Assembly: GCF_900112405.1 (NCBI RefSeq) | Contig: NZ_FOLI01000004.1 | Span: forward strand, 1 to 64,000 | Direction of reading: 5' to 3' | DNA length: 64,000 nucleotides | Source of the DNA: Fructobacillus durionis | GTDB lineage: Bacteria > Bacillota > Bacilli > Lactobacillales > Lactobacillaceae | In this document: positions 37,177 to 45,582 of the stretch, piece after piece | How positions within the stretch are numbered: position 1 is the first letter of the stretch | Layout: the number at the start of each line of letters is the position of its first letter | Position numbers and translations under genes: made by a program | Notes under the pieces: generated by a model | Databases searched by the model: none | Told to the model about the DNA's origin: nothing | What the model saw: the letters and a program-made list of their open reading frames with translations, nothing else

Positions 37177-38060
37177 ACTTTGCCTACGGGGCCGGGAAGC
37201 AAACGGTTCCCGTGCTGAAAAACATTAATTTAAACTTTCCGGAAGGGGAGATTACGGCCATCATCGGTCAGACTGGTTCTGGTAAGTCCACACTGGTTCA
37301 GCAGCTAAACGTCCTGTTGAAGCCAACAGCCGGCGAGGTCCACATTGGCGACCACGTTGTGACTAGCAAGACCAAGGAAAAGGCGCTGACGCCCATCCGT
37401 GCGGAAGTGGGGATGGTCTTCCAGTTCCCTGAATCCCAACTCTTTGCCCCAACGGTCTTAGAAGACGTGATGTACGGACCTAAGAACTTTGGTGCGACTG
37501 AAGAAGAAGCCAAGCAAGCGGCCGAAGAGGCCCTTGCCAAAGTCGGATTTGACGCGAGCCTGTTTGAGCAGTCGCCCTTCAACCTGTCCGGGGGGCAGAT
37601 GCGCCGTGTCGCCCTAGCCGGTGTGCTCGCCATGAATCCTCAGACCATGGTCTTTGACGAACCAGCGGCCGGACTTGACCCACAGGGACAGGCCGAACTA
37701 CTCGACCTCTTGAAGACTTTGCGAGACGAGGGCAAGACCATTGTCCTGATTTCCCACCAGATGGAGCAGGTGCTCGCACTAGCCGACCAGGTCGTGGTCA
37801 TGAAGGACGGTCAGGTGGCTGCCCATGAGCCGGTCGAAGAACTCTTCGCCCGCCCACAGGCCTGGTTTGCCGACCAGCATTTGGACCTGCCGGAAACCAT
37901 CGCCTTCCAAAAGCAGATGGAAAAGCAGGGCTTTACCTTTGAACACCTAGCCAAGACGGTGGATAATTTGGCCGAGCAATTGGCTGGTCAATTGGATCCG
38001 GCCGCACTGGCCGACCAGTCAACTGTTCAAAAGCAGACAGGAGGTTCTCAGCATGAATAA
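37152..38060 (+). CDS. ecfA2: Energy-coupling factor transporter ATPase EcfA2
   Basis: Second ATPase of the module. Walker [10 protein letters not shown] (about 38-46), signature LSGGQMRR (about 145-152), [12 protein letters not shown]. 302 residues; the C-terminal extension after residue ~240 is helical and glutamine-rich. The ATG follows gcaggagctagccac and overlaps ecfA1. Its end overlaps ecfT by 8 nt. Confidence 0.95.
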   Translation: MVINIEGLDFAYGAGKQTVPVLKNINLNFPEGEITAIIGQTGSGKSTLVQQLNVLLKPTAGEVHIGDHVVTSKTKEKALTPIRAEVGMVFQFPESQLFAPTVLEDVMYGPKNFGATEEEAKQAAEEALAKVGFDASLFEQSPFNLSGGQMRRVALAGVLAMNPQTMVFDEPAAGLDPQGQAELLDLLKTLRDEGKTIVLISHQMEQVLALADQVVVMKDGQVAAHEPVEELFARPQAWFADQHLDLPETIAFQKQMEKQGFTFEHLAKTVDNLAEQLAGQLDPAALADQSTVQKQTGGSQHE

Positions 38061-38853
38061 CCTCGTTATTGGTCAATTTGTACCGGGCTCTGGTATTCTC
38101 TACCGGATGGACCCCCGTACCAAGATTTTAATGACCATTGTCTACGTCTTTCTGCTGGTCTTTGCCAATAGCTGGCCAACCTACCTCTGGGCGGCCATCT
38201 TCCTACTGGCAGCTCTGATTCTCACCAAGCAGGGGTTAGGGCTTTACTGGCGGGGAATTAAGCCAATCCTCTGGCTGATTCTCTTTACGGTTGTCCTGCA
38301 GTTACTCTTCTCGGGCGGTACACCGGTGCTCTTCCAATGGGGGGCCATCAAAGTGACCCAACCGGGCTTGATTAACGCCTTCTACGTCATCGTTCGCTTC
38401 GTCCTCATCGTTTTGATGTCGACCATTCTGACGATTACGACGCCACCAACGGCGATTGCCTCAGCCATCGAATCCTTGTTGAAGCCGTTAAAGGCCATCA
38501 AAGTGCCGGTCGCTGAACTAGCCCTGATGCTCTCCATCGCACTGCGTTTCGTCCCATTGTTGATGGGCGAGACCGACAAGATTATGAAGGCGCAAAAGTC
38601 GCGGGGGATGTCCCTGTCAACTGGCTCTCTAATCAAGCGTGCTAAGGCCGTGATTCCACTGCTGGTGCCACTCTTCGTGGGGGCCCTCCAGCGAGCACTA
38701 GACCTGGCCAACGCCATGGAAGTCCGGGGCTTCGAGTCCGCCGAAGGGCGTACCCGTTATCGTGAGCTCTCCTATGGACGAGACGACGTCCTGGCCTTCA
38801 TCGCCATCGCCGTCTTCGCTGTCGGCTTCCTCGCACTATCATTCATTAAATAA
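38053..38853 (+). CDS. ecfT: Energy-coupling factor transmembrane protein EcfT
   Basis: Scaffold membrane subunit that links EcfA1/A2 to S components. 266 residues with N-terminal helices and the two coupling motifs, here SRG (about 182-184) and VRG (about 224-226). RBS caggagg. Last gene of the ecf operon. Confidence 0.95.
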   Translation: MNNLVIGQFVPGSGILYRMDPRTKILMTIVYVFLLVFANSWPTYLWAAIFLLAALILTKQGLGLYWRGIKPILWLILFTVVLQLLFSGGTPVLFQWGAIKVTQPGLINAFYVIVRFVLIVLMSTILTITTPPTAIASAIESLLKPLKAIKVPVAELALMLSIALRFVPLLMGETDKIMKAQKSRGMSLSTGSLIKRAKAVIPLLVPLFVGALQRALDLANAMEVRGFESAEGRTRYRELSYGRDDVLAFIAIAVFAVGFLALSFIK

Positions 38854-38854
38854 G

Positions 38855-38886
38855 AAAAAGGCTGGCGCTCTCAGTCAGCCTTTTTA
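38855..38886 (+). terminator. ecf operon terminator
   Basis: aaaaaggctg pairs with cagccttttt around gcgctctcagt. Confidence 0.82.
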
Positions 38887-38917
38887 CTTCCAATCATCTT
38901 AGAAAGGAGGCAACGCC

Positions 38918-39700
38918 ATGCCACGTTACCGTGCAGTTGTTGCCTACGATGGCTCGGACTTTCTGGGCTTTCAAGTTCAATCGAAAAACGGCGTTGAGCG
39001 CCACCGAACGGTGCAAGGGGAACTCATCAAAGCCGTCAACCAGATGGGGAAGAATCCAGCCGAACGAATCAAAGTCGTCGGTGCTTCCCGCACCGACACC
39101 GGTGTTCATGCCAACGGTCAGGTTATTCACTTTGACTTGCCCTATGACATTCCGGGTGAAGGGGTTCGTAAGGGGCTCAACACCATTCTGCCCCGTGACA
39201 TCCTGATTCACGAGGTCCGTCAGGTGGACGATGACTTTCACGCCCGCTTCTCCTCCCACAATAAGCGCTACTACTACCGGGTTTCGACCCAGGACTATGT
39301 CGATCCCTTCAAGCGTCGTTATACTGGCCACTTCCATTGGAAGTTGGATGCCGCCCGTATCGAACAGGCACTGCCGGACCTAATTGGCGAGCAGGACTTC
39401 ACGACTTTTGCAGCATCAGGAAATCAAACGGCCACAAACGTCCGGACCATTACTAGGGCGGAAGTGCAGGTTAAAGAAGACGAGCATGAACTGGTCTTCA
39501 CCTTTGAGGGGAACGCTTTCCTATACAATCAGATTCGCATCATGGTCGGCGTCCTCCTCGAAATTGGGACCGGTCGTCGGGAGCCTGACTGTATTCCAGG
39601 GCTGATTGCTGCTAAGGACCGTGAAAAAGCACGGTACACGGCACCAGCTGCTGGTTTATATTTGGACCACATTGACTATAATGGAAGTAGCGATATCTAA
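38918..39700 (+). CDS. truA: tRNA pseudouridine(38-40) synthase TruA
   Basis: Converts uridines 38-40 of the tRNA anticodon arm to pseudouridine. 260 residues; the catalytic aspartate lies at residue 60 in GASRTDTGVHA, as in E. coli TruA. FAASGNQTATNVRTI and FLYNQIRIMVG are also conserved. RBS aaaggaggcaacgcc. The usual ecfT-truA order of Firmicutes. Confidence 0.97.
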   Translation: MPRYRAVVAYDGSDFLGFQVQSKNGVERHRTVQGELIKAVNQMGKNPAERIKVVGASRTDTGVHANGQVIHFDLPYDIPGEGVRKGLNTILPRDILIHEVRQVDDDFHARFSSHNKRYYYRVSTQDYVDPFKRRYTGHFHWKLDAARIEQALPDLIGEQDFTTFAASGNQTATNVRTITRAEVQVKEDEHELVFTFEGNAFLYNQIRIMVGVLLEIGTGRREPDCIPGLIAAKDREKARYTAPAAGLYLDHIDYNGSSDI

Positions 39701-39712
39701 AAGGAGAGTGTT

Positions 39713-40123
39713 ATGACTTTATTTGAAGAGTACGCCCAGGCCGCACGCGGTCTGCTCTACGTTGCCACTGAAAAGGACGGCCAGCCCAGCCTACGTATCA
39801 TGGGCTTTGGCTTGGACCCTGAGCATCCCAACCACTGGTACCTAGTGAGTCAGCCTAATACGGGTAAGATGGCCGACTTGAAGGCCAACGACAAGGTGGC
39901 TATCATGACGGTCATGAACGAGAACGGGGCCCGCATCGAGTCAAACCGTGCGACGTTGAAACCTTCCGATAAAGTCTGGGACGACGTAAAGGATTTCTTT
40001 ACCAACCCTGTCTTCCATAAGAACCATCCACACCCCGAAGAGGAAGTGCTACTTGAGTTGACGATTCATGCGGCTCGCTTGGCATCCTACGCAGGGAACG
40101 AAGTGATGACTTTTGAAGCATAA
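39713..40123 (+). CDS. PNPOx-like split-barrel flavoprotein
   Basis: 136 residues resembling the pyridoxamine 5'-phosphate oxidase / general stress protein 26 family of FMN-binding split barrels (LLYVATEKDGQPSLRIMGFG, about 15-34; VAIMTVMNENGARI). The enzymatic role is unknown; relatives are putative flavin or heme-linked oxidoreductases. RBS aaggagagtgtt, 12 bp after truA, so probably co-transcribed. Confidence 0.8.
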   Translation: MTLFEEYAQAARGLLYVATEKDGQPSLRIMGFGLDPEHPNHWYLVSQPNTGKMADLKANDKVAIMTVMNENGARIESNRATLKPSDKVWDDVKDFFTNPVFHKNHPHPEEEVLLELTIHAARLASYAGNEVMTFEA

Positions 40124-40132
40124 AATAAATAG

Positions 40133-40165
40133 AAAAAAGCGGGGTTTTAGCCTCGCTTTTTATTT
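40133..40165 (+). terminator. truA-unit terminator
   Basis: aaaaagcgggg pairs (one G-U) with cctcgcttttt around ttttag, followed by attttg. Confidence 0.82.
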
Positions 40166-40244
40166 TGATTACAAATAGGACTTGGCCGATTCAATGGAAT
40201 TCTGGTATAAAGAAAGGAGCGAATACTAAAGAAGGAGAGCTTTT

Positions 40245-40904
40245 ATGAACATTAAGAGTCGGCACCTAAACCGTTTCCCAGTGATCATTATCCTACTGGT
40301 TGTTTTGGCATTGGATTTAAAGCAAAACTGGTTTGGACAATTTAGCCATTTGGATACTTTCGTCATTGGCCTCATTTTACTTGGTACTTTTTATGATAAA
40401 AAGACGATTAAAAGGATTTTTCAGCCGATGCAAGAATCCGGCTGGCTCGTTTTTTTCTTCTTTTTAATCAATTATATTTTTGACGTTTTATGGCGACTGT
40501 TTAGCTTTTCTTTGGGCGTAAAGCAAGAAGAGCTCGGCCATAGCTTTGATCAATTTTTTAATAGCCAACACAGCCTGTGGCAGTTAATCTTTGTGAACGG
40601 CCGTTTTCTTTTCTCAGCCGTCAACGAGGAACTGGTCATGATACCGATTCTGCTGGTTCTTTATCAGGCATTTGGTAGGGGGAAAGCAGCCTTTTACGGT
40701 GCCAGTCTTATAGTGGCTGTTGGTTTTGCGCTACTACACTTTTCGGCCTACCAGATGGCCTTTTGGATTTTTGTACCACTCTTTGTGAGTCGACTCATAT
40801 TGAATCAAGTTTTTTGGCTGGCAAAGTCTATTCGCGCGAGTATGTACTTGCACTTTGTGCTGGATGCCCTTCAAGTTCTGATTCTATTAGCCGGCTCTAA
40901 TTAA
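40245..40904 (+). CDS. CPBP-family intramembrane protein (degenerate motif 1)
   Basis: 219 residues with about seven hydrophobic segments. Motif 1 of the CPBP/Rce1-like proteases (EExxxR) appears as NEELVMIPIL (about 127-136), so the arginine is missing. Motif 2 is present as FALLHF (about 165-170) and motif 3 as LHFVLDAL (about 204-211). Relatives include bacteriocin-immunity (Abi) proteins; proteolysis is uncertain here. RBS agaaggagagc; a TATAAA -10 lies near 40214. Confidence 0.72.
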   Translation: MNIKSRHLNRFPVIIILLVVLALDLKQNWFGQFSHLDTFVIGLILLGTFYDKKTIKRIFQPMQESGWLVFFFFLINYIFDVLWRLFSFSLGVKQEELGHSFDQFFNSQHSLWQLIFVNGRFLFSAVNEELVMIPILLVLYQAFGRGKAAFYGASLIVAVGFALLHFSAYQMAFWIFVPLFVSRLILNQVFWLAKSIRASMYLHFVLDALQVLILLAGSN

Positions 40905-40968
40905 TACAATACATTTATTTAAATATTGTATATTATATCCATTATATTTAATATTTTAAATAATTTTC

Positions 40969-40998
40969 TTGCTCAATTACCACTAATCATGGTATAAA
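40969..40998 (+). promoter_or_regulatory. Promoter of the putative ncRNA
   Basis: TTGCTC (40969-40974), 18 bp, TATAAA (40993-40998) with TGG extension. Predicted start near 41001-41005, exactly where the P1 helix begins. Confidence 0.72.
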
Positions 40999-41000
40999 TA

Positions 41001-41344
41001 GGCGAGAACAAATTACCTTTTACTCTCACCAAACGGATTGGTCACTAGCGCTGAGTAATTGTCGAGCATTCTTTGGCGCTTCCTTGAAACTCTCTCAAAG
41101 TGCTAATTGAGCATTGGCGTGATGATCCAGTGGGTTATTAGCAACTCCGGCTATAGACCTGTTCGACTTTGTGGGATGAGTTACTTAGTAGTTGGTACTT
41201 TCTGTTTGGGGAATCGTTATGATGTATTTCTCTTACAACCGACCCTACTCCTAAACTTGTCTTGTTGTAAGCATAGGATTCCTGAGAATAACGGGGAAAC
41301 TTGTTCTCGCAATAAATCGGCGCTGTTTCAGCGTCGGTTTTCTT
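41001..41344 (+). ncRNA. Putative structured non-coding RNA, about 340 nt
   Basis: No convincing reading frame lies between 40905 and 41428. Complementary segments are: P1 gcgagaacaa (41002-41011) with ttgttctcgc (41301-41310), perfect; accaa/ttggt (41028-41042); ctgagtaa (41051-41058) with ttacttag (41181-41188); gtcgagca (41061-41068) with tgttcgac (41160-41167); gcgct..ttga with tcaa..agtgc (41076-41103); tcgttat (41214-41220) with ataacgg (41288-41294); cttacaac (41232-41239) with gttgtaag (41264-41271). gtttgggg (41204-41211) could add a pseudoknot with tcctaaac (41249-41256). A terminator, cggcgctg/cagcgtcg plus Ts, ends it at 41318-41344. I do not recognise tmRNA, RNase P, SRP or 6S RNA signatures. 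Confidence 0.72.
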
Positions 41345-41365
41345 TATCAAAATAAAAGCAAACAA

Positions 41366-41403
41366 AAAAAGAAGCAACTCTTTTTCAGAGTTACTTCTTT
41401 TTT
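41366..41403 (-). terminator. Bidirectional terminator of the LPATG surface protein gene
   Basis: On the minus strand agaagtaactct pairs with agagttgcttct (one mismatch) around gaaaa, with A and T runs on both sides. Confidence 0.8.
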
Positions 41404-41428
41404 AGCTTTGCGCTACTTGAACAAGTGA

Positions 41429-42739
41429 TTAGTACTTACGGGTTAGTACAAAGGCACCTGTTGCAGCAACGAATGTCAAAGCCAAACCTGTCAACAAGAC
41501 TGGACGAGCAGTTGCACCAGTTGCAGGCAAGACAGCGTTGCTCTTCTTTGTAGAAGGCTTTACTGTGTTGTTTGAGCTAGATCCATCAGTTGAGTTAGAA
41601 CTCTTTGGTGTATCAGCGCTTGGTGTAACGTTGTTGTTTGATGGTGTGTTACCACCATTGTTGTTGGCTGGTGTGTTGTTTCCGCCGTTATTGTTGTTTC
41701 CACCACCGTTGTTGTTTGAAGGTGTGTTACCACCACCACCGGCGTTTCCACCACCAGCATACTTAGCGGTCCAAACGGTAAGGTCTTGGTGATAGTTGTT
41801 TGTACCATCTACGTGAATATTGTTACCGTATTCTTCGTTTGTTTTACCACCGTCAGTTAAACGACTGTAGTAGTAAATCAAGTAGGTATCGTCAATGTTA
41901 CCAAGGTTAAGATGGAACTTCGTATCTGAATCCATCACAATCTTGTCGCTGACATTGCCCAAGGTAGTGAAGCGATCACTACCATCGGCATAGTAGGAAA
42001 CCTTAAGCGCAACGAATGGATGAGTTGCAGTGTTCTCAAGCTTTTGGTTAGCAGCTAATTGATCGGTTACTACGGCATTATCAATGTGTTCTTTGGCAAC
42101 GTTGACACGAACGGTCCAGTCAACCAAGGTTGGATCGTCCTTGTCATACCAACCAAACTTGGCTAACTTTTCATCTTTACCAGGTCCGTTATCAGGGTTA
42201 ATATTTACAATAATTTGTCCAGGCTTTGTGTGGTCACTGTCTGGAAGGTTCCAGTAAATCGTTGTTGGAGTATTTACTGGAACAACTGACATATTCCAAT
42301 TGCAGGCCACAAACAAGTTACCTGAGTAGTCACCGTTTGCATTAGCAGCAATGGCGTTATCCTTCATGATAACATGGACGTGGTTGTTTGATGGGTCAGC
42401 TGTCGCTGTTCCCACAACGGCTCCACTACTGTCCGTGATATTAAAGGTTAAACCATTGGCCATTGAGAACTGACTTGGTAGAACAGCATCAAAGCTGTTG
42501 TTGCTAGCACTCAAAGAGCCCTTTGGAATCTTGAACGTATAATCAACACGCAGTGAATCGTGTTGATCATAATTTGTTGTTGCGTTTGGATTAGTCAAGT
42601 CCTTTAGCTCGGCGCTCGTAATCCATTGATTATCGTTCGCGGATGCTTGGATATTTTGACTACATGCGATGGCACCCATCGTTAGGACAGCCAAAATAAG
42701 GAAGAATAGGCGTTGACGATTTAATTTCTTAATCATCAT
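41429..42739 (-). CDS. LPxTG-anchored surface adhesin-like protein
   Basis: 436 residues: signal peptide (LFFLILAVLTMGAIACSQNIQA, cleaved near 32), two Ig-like adhesion domains of the collagen-binding/SdrC type (about 33-170 and 185-320), an Asn/Gly/Pro-rich wall spacer (about 330-390) and the sorting signal LPATG (about 403-407), hydrophobic helix and RKY tail. A sortase A substrate; ligand unknown. RBS aaggag before ATGATG; the second ATG at 42736 is equally possible. Paralogue of the gene at 42902, in the same direction, and of the one at 52315. Confidence 0.88.
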   Translation of the reverse strand: MMIKKLNRQRLFFLILAVLTMGAIACSQNIQASANDNQWITSAELKDLTNPNATTNYDQHDSLRVDYTFKIPKGSLSASNNSFDAVLPSQFSMANGLTFNITDSSGAVVGTATADPSNNHVHVIMKDNAIAANANGDYSGNLFVACNWNMSVVPVNTPTTIYWNLPDSDHTKPGQIIVNINPDNGPGKDEKLAKFGWYDKDDPTLVDWTVRVNVAKEHIDNAVVTDQLAANQKLENTATHPFVALKVSYYADGSDRFTTLGNVSDKIVMDSDTKFHLNLGNIDDTYLIYYYSRLTDGGKTNEEYGNNIHVDGTNNYHQDLTVWTAKYAGGGNAGGGGNTPSNNNGGGNNNNGGNNTPANNNGGNTPSNNNVTPSADTPKSSNSTDGSSSNNTVKPSTKKSNAVLPATGATARPVLLTGLALTFVAATGAFVLTRKY

Positions 42740-42845
42740 CTCATCTCCTTCGGTTCCATTCTAACACTTTATATTAAAAATGTTTCAATTTTGTGAGAAA
42801 TATGTCTGGAATTCTCTTTTATTTTTAAAACTTTTGAGTAAAAGA

Positions 42846-42890
42846 AAAAGGGACAAGTCACTTTCGTGAGTTGTCGCCTTTTATTTTTTT
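42846..42890 (-). terminator. Terminator of the LPQTA surface protein gene
   Basis: On the minus strand ggcgacaactcac pairs with gtgacttgtccc around gaaa, then TTTTTC. Separates the two surface protein genes, which therefore have separate promoters. Confidence 0.82.
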
Positions 42891-42901
42891 ATCGAGTTGT
42901 T

Positions 42902-44152
42902 TTACTTCTTATTTGACATCTTGTAGAGGCCAAACGAAGCGACGACTGCAATCAAGCTAATTGATAACCAGGAAGCAGCAGTTTTGGCTGTTTGAGGAAG
43001 GGGCTGTGCTTTAGCGTTTGAAGAAGTACCAGACTGTGCCTGTGAGCCGTTTGAATTGTTCGAATTCTCCGGCGTGGCAGGGGTGGCCGGTGTTGGTGTG
43101 CTTGGTACAGCCGGTGTATTTGGCACGTCTGGTGTACTTGGTGTATCGCCACCACCGTGGTAGTCGGCATTACCGCCAGCTGAGTAGCTAGGTGAATCCA
43201 CATAGTGTGATTCGGTCTTGATATTGTCACCGGTCAAAGTCGCGGTATTACCGTAAACCTTTTGTGCACCACCGTCAGTCAACTGTGATTCATAGTAGAT
43301 GAGGTAAGTGTCATCGATATCACCCAATCGACCATGGAAAGTCGTGTCGCTATCCTTCACGAAAGTGGCGGGATCAATGGTTGCCAAGGTATCAAAGTTC
43401 GTTCCATCTTCATGGTACTTGACCTTGATAATCTTGAAGGTTCCAATGAGCTTCTGGTTTGCCGCCAAAACATCCTTTACAACCGCATTATCAATGTGCG
43501 TGCGTGAATAATTAACACGGACACACCAGTGCAGGTAGGTTGGGTTTTGGGGATCGTACCAAGACCACTTCTTGAGCTTTTCATCAGAATCCGGCGTGGT
43601 AGCTGGGTTCACAATGACAGTGTCACTGTTTGGTTTTGTACCGTCGTTATCAGGTAAGTTCCAATCAATGACGGTCTTCTTCTTCACGTTGACCTTGTCC
43701 AAATTCCAATGGAGTGTAATGTTGAAAGAACCCTCGATTGAATTTTTCGTACTCATGGAAATGGCCAAATCCGTGTAGTGAATGGTGATGCGGCGAGTGG
43801 CTGAATCGGTTGTTCCCTCTGCAACGACTTTGCCATCCTTATCCTTAATCTCAAAGGTAAAGTTGGACAAAATGTTGAACTGCTCAGGCAGTACAACGGA
43901 ACTGTCACGGTTCCCTTCGGTAATCGCTCCCTGAGGGATTTTGAATCCGTAGGTCACCTTCATGTTGTCGGTTGGCCCATAGGGCTGTGTGTTGTTATTT
44001 GAAGTGTCTTCTAAGCTGGCACTTGTAATCCACTGGTTATCGCTGTTGGCTGCTGAAATCTGTTTGTTTTGACTGAGCCCCCATACGGTCAGAGTAAGGG
44101 CGGCCAGAACAAGGAGAAGCAGCTGGCGGAATGATACCTTATTTTTAATCAT
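42902..44152 (-). CDS. Surface adhesin-like protein with LPQTA sorting signal
   Basis: 416 residues: N-terminal signal (about 1-33), two adhesion domains (about 34-175 and 190-315) parallel to those of the 41429 gene (both share SYNNQW-type starts DNQWITSA and a DDTYLIYY strand), a Pro/Thr-rich spacer with PSTPDVPNTPAVP-like repeats and a C-terminal LPQTAKTA sorting signal, helix and NKK tail. The motif is LPxTA, not canonical LPxTG. RBS aggagaaaaatt. A minus-strand TTGAAA (44202-44197), 18 bp, TACAAT (44178-44173) is a plausible promoter. Confidence 0.85.
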   Translation of the reverse strand: MIKNKVSFRQLLLLVLAALTLTVWGLSQNKQISAANSDNQWITSASLEDTSNNNTQPYGPTDNMKVTYGFKIPQGAITEGNRDSSVVLPEQFNILSNFTFEIKDKDGKVVAEGTTDSATRRITIHYTDLAISMSTKNSIEGSFNITLHWNLDKVNVKKKTVIDWNLPDNDGTKPNSDTVIVNPATTPDSDEKLKKWSWYDPQNPTYLHWCVRVNYSRTHIDNAVVKDVLAANQKLIGTFKIIKVKYHEDGTNFDTLATIDPATFVKDSDTTFHGRLGDIDDTYLIYYESQLTDGGAQKVYGNTATLTGDNIKTESHYVDSPSYSAGGNADYHGGGDTPSTPDVPNTPAVPSTPTPATPATPENSNNSNGSQAQSGTSSNAKAQPLPQTAKTAASWLSISLIAVVASFGLYKMSNKK

Positions 44153-44388
44153 AATTTTTCTCCTAAAGTGATATTGTACTCCCTATTTAGAAAATATTTC
44201 AAATTTATTCCAAAATCCTTAGTAGCCTTGTAGCAGGGAAAAGTCCGGCTGCTGGTTTTGACTTTTATAGGACCCCCTAAAAAACGGGTGCATATAATAG
44301 AAGAAAAGTTTGCGATTCTATTCCAAAAGTCTTAACTTAAAAGATATTAACAAATGGTAAAAAAGCCCAGCAAAAACTGCTTTTTTCA

Positions 44389-44417
44389 TTGACAGGGGCC
44401 CCTATATTTTATATACT
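44389..44417 (+). promoter_or_regulatory. rplM-rpsI promoter
   Basis: TTGACA (44389-44394), 17 bp, TATACT (44412-44417): near-consensus sigma-A promoter, as expected for ribosomal protein genes. The rest of the 44153-44388 gap holds the divergent promoter of the surface protein gene and AT-rich text. Confidence 0.88.
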
Positions 44418-44423
44418 GAACAT

Positions 44424-44505
44424 CGGTATTGTTTACCTCACGATAAGCCCCGGAAACTTATTGTAACCGTTCGAGAAGGAACGCTCGAACATTGTAAACA
44501 ACTAA
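44424..44505 (+). promoter_or_regulatory. L13-type ribosomal protein leader
   Basis: A three-way junction can be drawn: closing stem ttgtttac (44429-44436) with gtaaacaa (44494-44501), and two hairpins cgataag/cttattg (44441-44463) and gttcgag/ctcgaac (44469-44490). Leaders in this position are known in Firmicutes to be autoregulatory L13 binding sites; that role is inferred here. Confidence 0.72.
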
Positions 44506-44520
44506 TTAAAGGAGCGCGCT

Positions 44521-44964
44521 ATGCGTACAACATTTTTAGCAAAGCCAGGCGAAATCGAAAAGAAGTGGTACATCATTGATGCAAAGGACGTCGTATTAGG
44601 ACGTTTGTCAACTGTTGTTGCTGCAATTTTGCGTGGTAAGAACAAGCCAACTTTCACACCAAACGTTGACATGGGTGATAACGTTATCATCATCAACGCT
44701 TCAGAAGTGAAGTTTACTGGTAAGAAGGCAACGGACAAGATTTACTACCATCACTCAAACCACCCAGGTGGCTTGAAGGAACGTACTGCTGGTAACTACC
44801 GTCAATACGATTCTGAAAAGTTGTTGGAATTGTCAATCAAGGGTATGTTGCCTAAGACTACTTTGGGTCGCAAGCAAGGTTTGAACCTCCACGTTTACGC
44901 TGGAGCAGATCACAACCATGCTGCACAAAAGCCTGAAGTGCTTGACATCAACAAGTTAGTTTAA
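44521..44964 (+). CDS. rplM: 50S ribosomal protein L13
   Basis: Early-assembly large-subunit protein. 147 residues with [20 protein letters not shown] and [23 protein letters not shown] aaaggagcgcgct. Forms the usual rplM-rpsI pair. Confidence 0.98.
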   Translation: MRTTFLAKPGEIEKKWYIIDAKDVVLGRLSTVVAAILRGKNKPTFTPNVDMGDNVIIINASEVKFTGKKATDKIYYHHSNHPGGLKERTAGNYRQYDSEKLLELSIKGMLPKTTLGRKQGLNLHVYAGADHNHAAQKPEVLDINKLV

Positions 44965-44981
44965 GAAAGGAGACCAAGAAT

Positions 44982-45377
44982 ATGACTGAATCAGCTCAAT
45001 ATCGTGGAACCGGTCGTCGTAAGAACTCAGTTGCCCGTGTACGTTTGGTACCCGGAACTGGCGCAATTACGATGAATGGTAAGTCTATCGAAGACTACAT
45101 TCCTTTCCCTAACTTGCGTGAAGTTGTTTTGCAACCATTTAACGCTACTGATACGTTGGGTAACTACGACGTACTTGTTAACGTTAACGGTGGTGGATTC
45201 TCAGGACAAGCTGGTGCAACTCGTCACGGTATCGCCCGTGCCTTGTTGACTGTTGACCCTGACTTCCGTACTGCATTGAAGCAAGCTGGTCTTTTGACTC
45301 GTGACGCTCGTATGAAGGAACGTAAGAAGCCAGGTCTTAAGAAGGCCCGTAAGGCATCACAGTTCTCAAAGCGTTAA
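44982..45377 (+). CDS. rpsI: 30S ribosomal protein S9
   Basis: Its C-terminal tail reaches the P-site anticodon. 131 residues with [14 protein letters not shown] and the basic end [15 protein letters not shown] aaaggagacc. Confidence 0.98.
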   Translation: MTESAQYRGTGRRKNSVARVRLVPGTGAITMNGKSIEDYIPFPNLREVVLQPFNATDTLGNYDVLVNVNGGGFSGQAGATRHGIARALLTVDPDFRTALKQAGLLTRDARMKERKKPGLKKARKASQFSKR

Positions 45378-45397
45378 TCTACGGATTATCTCTTTAC

Positions 45398-45427
45398 AAA
45401 AAGCTCGCATTCGCGGGCTTTTTTTGT
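45398..45427 (+). terminator. rplM-rpsI terminator
   Basis: aaaagctcgc pairs with gcgggctttt around attc, then Ts. Confidence 0.87.
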
Positions 45428-45582
45428 GTCTAAAAATGATTAAGGCGCAGGGAATGCTAACGAACGGGTCCAGAAAAATCGTCAGCAGGTGTCAGCATTT
45501 TTCCGGAGCATGTGTTATGCTTTTACAAGATATTCGCACTTCGCATCTTTAAAAGAAATGAATTTTACGGGGTTACCTTTTT

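Noticed and set aside
41001-41344. Reading the RNA as tmRNA or RNase P RNA
   Set aside because: No tRNA-like ends or tag-peptide frame for tmRNA, and no gaggaaagtcc-type or P4 core text for RNase P.
41107-41377. Frames of 79-82 codons on both strands in the 41 kb gap
   Set aside because: No RBS, Cys-rich unlikely composition, and they cut across the perfect P1 helix and terminator of the putative RNA.
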